A DNA stretch of 64,000 nucleotides. Source: Phymatolithon calcareum. Lineage: Eukaryota > Rhodophyta > Florideophyceae > Hapalidiales. Positions within the stretch are counted from its first letter, which is position 1, and every line of letters begins with the position of its first letter. A program made the translations under genes and the position numbers. Under the pieces are notes generated by a model. That model was not told the DNA's origin and ran no database searches. It saw only the letters and a program-made list of their open reading frames with translations. The DNA is taken from the NCBI GenBank assembly GCA_977006965.1, contig OZ345361.1, forward strand, positions 2,418,001 to 2,482,000, written 5' to 3'. Shown piece after piece: positions 61,626 through 64,000 of the stretch.

Positions 61626-62870
61626 ATGCATCTTCTCACTGCACACCTTCACGGCAGAGCTCTAAATTATCATCTGAGTTTTCCCGTCATGCTTTTATTC
61701 CTATCATCTCCCGCAATCAGCACCTCCGTGAATGCTCCACACCCTCTCTCTCATCCTCGCCTGGACCGTCGATTCCCCTCTCCCCATCTCCATCCTCGCC
61801 TCGCCACCGCTTATCACCGTCGCCCGAAAATGTCGACCGGGGCGTCCCCATATTCCGGCTCTCCAACGATCGTGGTGACAAACGATGACGGCATAGATCC
61901 GCATAGTGCTCTGGCAGTCCCCCTCGGTGTAGCACTAGCCAACAAAGGATATGACGTCACAATAGTAGCACCAGGGCGTAATAACAGCGCTTGTGGGATG
62001 GCGATAACCATCCACGACAAACTCACCCTGGTTCGACATCGTGATCTCGAGGAACGGTATGCACCACGAGTTGGGATGTCTGGAATTTTGCGAATCTTTT
62101 CCGTAACTGAAGGGACTCCGGCCGATTGTGTGTCGGTGGCCATTGATCCTGGTACTGGACTTCTCAAACGCATAGGGCGATATGCACGACTCGTTGTGTC
62201 CGGTGTGAATAAGGGTTCCAACTTGGGCAGTGATGTATTGTATTCCGGCACTTTTGCCGGCGCCAGACAGTCGTCTATTTACGGTGTGCCTGGCATAGCA
62301 TCATCGCTGGCGACATCGAAATTCGACAGGCCCGATCGTGATGAGATGTTTTCACGCGCCGTTGATGTCACGGTGCAAATCGTGCAAGCAGCATTACGCA
62401 CCCTTCCAGCTGATAAACCGCCATCGGCGCGGTCCCGACAAATACGACCGGTGGACGGCGGTCTGCGAAAGCTGTTTGCGCGAGGTGATGTGTTGCTTAA
62501 CGTTAATATTCCCGCTCAGTGGAGTGGGAAATTCGCGGCAACGTCGCTAGACTATATTATGTACCATGATATCGTGCGTTTCGATGAAGCGTCGGAGGGA
62601 AATGAGGATGAGAAGTTTGACTTTCGGGACGGTCGTATCGAGATGGGTCACATGGCGGGAAGTGACGGGGCCGCGGTTAAGCAGGGAATGACGTCGATCA
62701 CTACGCTGCAGTGCTTTCCATGGTCTCATCCGCTATGGGTGGGTGAGGATGTTATGAAGGAGGGACTTGTTATGGATGAGAATGGAATGCCAAAGTGGAT
62801 TACGAGCGCGGTGGCTGTGGCGGTTAAAGAGGTAGTTGTCGGTTCTGATGGTTATTGTGGAACGTTGTAG
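61626..62870 (+). CDS. SurE-type 5'/3'-nucleotidase (acid phosphatase fold) with N-terminal extension
   Basis: SurE proteins hydrolyse nucleoside monophosphates with a divalent metal. The ORF has 414 residues. Residues 1-~80 form a Ser/Pro/His/Arg-rich leader with a hydrophobic stretch (FPVMLLFLSSPAIS), possibly a signal or plastid-targeting peptide. A second ATG at 61830 (MSTGASPYSGS) would give a 346-residue cytosolic form. The domain starts IVVTNDDGIDPHSALAV (metal-binding Asp-Asp). VAPGRNNSACGMAIT supplies the conserved Asn/Ser. GTPADCVSVAI, VVSGVNKGSNLGSDVLYSGTFAGARQSSIYGVPGIASS follow, the last being the family hallmark. A 40-residue insert (near 275-320) is longer than in bacteria, as in plant homologues. 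Confidence 0.92.
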   Translation: MHLLTAHLHGRALNYHLSFPVMLLFLSSPAISTSVNAPHPLSHPRLDRRFPSPHLHPRLATAYHRRPKMSTGASPYSGSPTIVVTNDDGIDPHSALAVPLGVALANKGYDVTIVAPGRNNSACGMAITIHDKLTLVRHRDLEERYAPRVGMSGILRIFSVTEGTPADCVSVAIDPGTGLLKRIGRYARLVVSGVNKGSNLGSDVLYSGTFAGARQSSIYGVPGIASSLATSKFDRPDRDEMFSRAVDVTVQIVQAALRTLPADKPPSARSRQIRPVDGGLRKLFARGDVLLNVNIPAQWSGKFAATSLDYIMYHDIVRFDEASEGNEDEKFDFRDGRIEMGHMAGSDGAAVKQGMTSITTLQCFPWSHPLWVGEDVMKEGLVMDENGMPKWITSAVAVAVKEVVVGSDGYCGTL

Positions 62871-63124
62871 ATGTTTATGGCGGTGCTACTTTTTTGTTTC
62901 TTTTGTAAAAGTTTTTTGTCGTAGAACATGAGACGAGACTCGCATCTCTCCACACCAGTTCATGTCCCGAGGCCGTCTACGTTGATGTTCCATCCTCTCG
63001 ACGGCAAAGCGAAGATGCCAATGATAAGCTAGGGAAAAATCACGAGCAAGTCCTTCACCCACTCGTCCAAGTACTGTAGTCGGATTGCACCCTCCAGTTC
63101 TGTATTGAGTTCGAATGTTCATTC
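62871..63124. other. Short intergenic region before the LINE remnant
   Basis: Holds the 3' end of the SurE gene. A minus-strand 78-codon ORF here has no motif. Confidence 0.35.
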
Positions 63125-63700
63125 ATTTATTTTGCGCATTCCCCTTGTGGAGCTAGCAGCACTTTGAGGGCCTAAGCTTCTTCCATTCTAATCTACTTGT
63201 TGAGAGTTAGACTGCTGCTTTCTTTCTTTCTTTATTGCAGAAGACATTAACTAAAGTTAACATCTGGAGTTGTCCAGCAACCCCTCATTGTTCACGAATT
63301 TGAGTACTTCAAGCGGTTTCTCCCTACATAATTCCTCTACCGTTTTAGGGCCTACTCTACCAATAGTCTGCCGTCTTGATAAAGCACGCCCACTGCAGCG
63401 AAGAATTAAGTGATCAACCGTCTCTTTGGTTCCACCTGGACAGGCCTTGCACATGGGGTCGTAGTCCACCGATCCATCGTCCTTCCGGTGAAAAGCTGCT
63501 ACCAACGAGCAGCTGCTTGCACGTCGATGTCCGGGACGTCGCCAAAGATTGACTCTGGGGTTGGGCGGACGCAGTGAAGTAGCACTTGACGAACCAAGCG
63601 ACTTTCGTCCATCCTAAGAATGTGTCCGAGCCAATTCCATCGTATGTCTCTGGCTGTAGACAAGCAATGTTGCAGGGGTGTATTGAATGACACTATCACC
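63125..63700 (-). mobile_element. LINE family 1 fragment split by a nested LINE family 2 insertion
   Basis: On the minus strand, 63662-63517 encodes DIRWNWLGHILRMDESRLVR through DVPDIDVQAA, as in the 54.5-kb copy. The match resumes at 63213-63125 with LEWKKLRPSKC-like codons, the GCTAGCTCCACAAGGGG tail and AATGAATGAA. The gap is filled by the family 2 insertion. Confidence 0.85.
63219..63511 (-). mobile_element. LINE family 2, 5'-truncated, with GAAA tail and 5-bp target duplication
   Basis: About 293 bp. It encodes MCKACPGGTKETVDHLILRC (a CCHC-type finger at the LINE C-terminus) and EELCREKPLEVLKFVNNE, a stop at 63257, and ends CTGCAATAAAGAAAGAAAGAAA. GCTGC flanks it at 63214-63218 and 63512-63516; the uninterrupted order is seen in the 54.5-kb copy, which confirms the insertion. 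Confidence 0.85.
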
Positions 63701-63702
63701 AT

Positions 63703-64000
63703 CGACCTAGGAGCTCTATAACGGCTCCTTGCGATCTATCCACCGACACTGTCAACACAATATGGTGAACGACTCTTCCAAGAGGAACCAACGGATTAAT
63801 CGCAGACACCGACTAATACTCAACGTAATATTAGTCTAGTGTCGGTTAGTAGTGCAATTGCTCGCCCCCGCCCTTATTTAAGTCGCGATCCTGATCCGAT
63901 CTTAGACTGAGGCATCGCATCAGAGCGAGATCACCCCCTTTTTTAAGATAAACTTTACACTCCCAGTGATTACATAAATTTCTTTCCTGCAGGAGAATGT
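63703..64000. other. Right edge: possible LTR or promoter sequence
   Basis: TGTCAACACAATATG begins at 63748. A hairpin (ACCGACTAATA...TATTA..GTCGGT) lies at about 63807-63847, and CTTATTTAAGTC at 63873-63884 resembles a TATA box. Such an order is common in LTRs, but the window ends before this can be tested. Confidence 0.3.

Overview
The window looks like nuclear DNA of a photosynthetic eukaryote, most probably a multicellular red alga. Genes are single-exon or carry one or two short introns (65-242 nt) with GT...AG ends. A SufE-BolA fusion and two other proteins carry plastid-type leaders. A tRNA-Gly gene has about 31 extra nt before its anticodon stem, as in the ectopic tRNA introns known from red algae. 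Housekeeping genes on both strands alternate with dense, partly decayed transposons. The species assignment is inference; nothing names the organism.

Layout. 1-3301 (-): the first ~1100 codons of the deadenylase PAN2, running off the left edge and divergent from a three-exon deoxyhypusine synthase (3610-4939, +). Next are a 3-hydroxyacyl-CoA dehydrogenase (5472-6356, +), a signal-anchored unknown membrane protein (7183-8715, -), a protein of three copine-like C2 segments (9138-10676, -) and an organellar asparaginyl-tRNA synthetase (11078-12721, +). From 12.7 to 20.2 kb lies a degenerate region: an LTR-like remnant, a broken NB-ARC/TPR (NLR-like) gene on the minus strand with in-frame stops and a 126-bp TPR array, and a duplicated, partly inverted unknown gene.

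20.9-29.4 kb is a transposon nest. It holds LINE 3' ends, two head-to-head remnants of a Fanzor (eukaryotic TnpB-like) gene around a 66-bp-arm palindrome, and an apparently intact young Ty1/copia element (LTRs 23578-23913 and 29031-29367, 5-bp target duplication GAACG) with one 1675-codon Gag-Pol ORF. Its primer-binding site matches the anticodon arm of initiator tRNA-Met and contains the ATG of the polyprotein.

30.8-47 kb: a 2-oxoglutarate/Fe(II) oxygenase, a decayed ABC transporter, nucleoporin NDC1, a LigT-type 2H phosphoesterase, an N-acetylglucosamine kinase-like protein, a Ser/Thr-rich single-pass membrane protein, a probable mitochondrial membrane protein, a plastid-targeted repeat protein of unknown role, an HD-domain hydrolase and a zeta-class GST/maleylacetoacetate isomerase. 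47.4-51.4 kb (-): a large CIPK/SNF1-like kinase with one intron. 51.4-57 kb is mainly gene-free, with a LINE remnant, a possible 5S-rRNA-like element and the tRNA-Gly gene. 57-63 kb: plastid SufE-BolA, the signal peptidase subunit SEC11 (two exons), a SRPBCC/START-like protein and a SurE-type nucleotidase, with a 40-bp-arm hairpin between the last two. The right end holds one LINE inserted into another, with a 5-bp target duplication.

These are unlinked eukaryotic genes, not an operon. The most unusual items are the Fanzor palindrome, the copia primer site that overlaps its start codon, the repeat-propagated stop codons in the TPR array, the tRNA with extra sequence and the long 61.1-kb hairpin.
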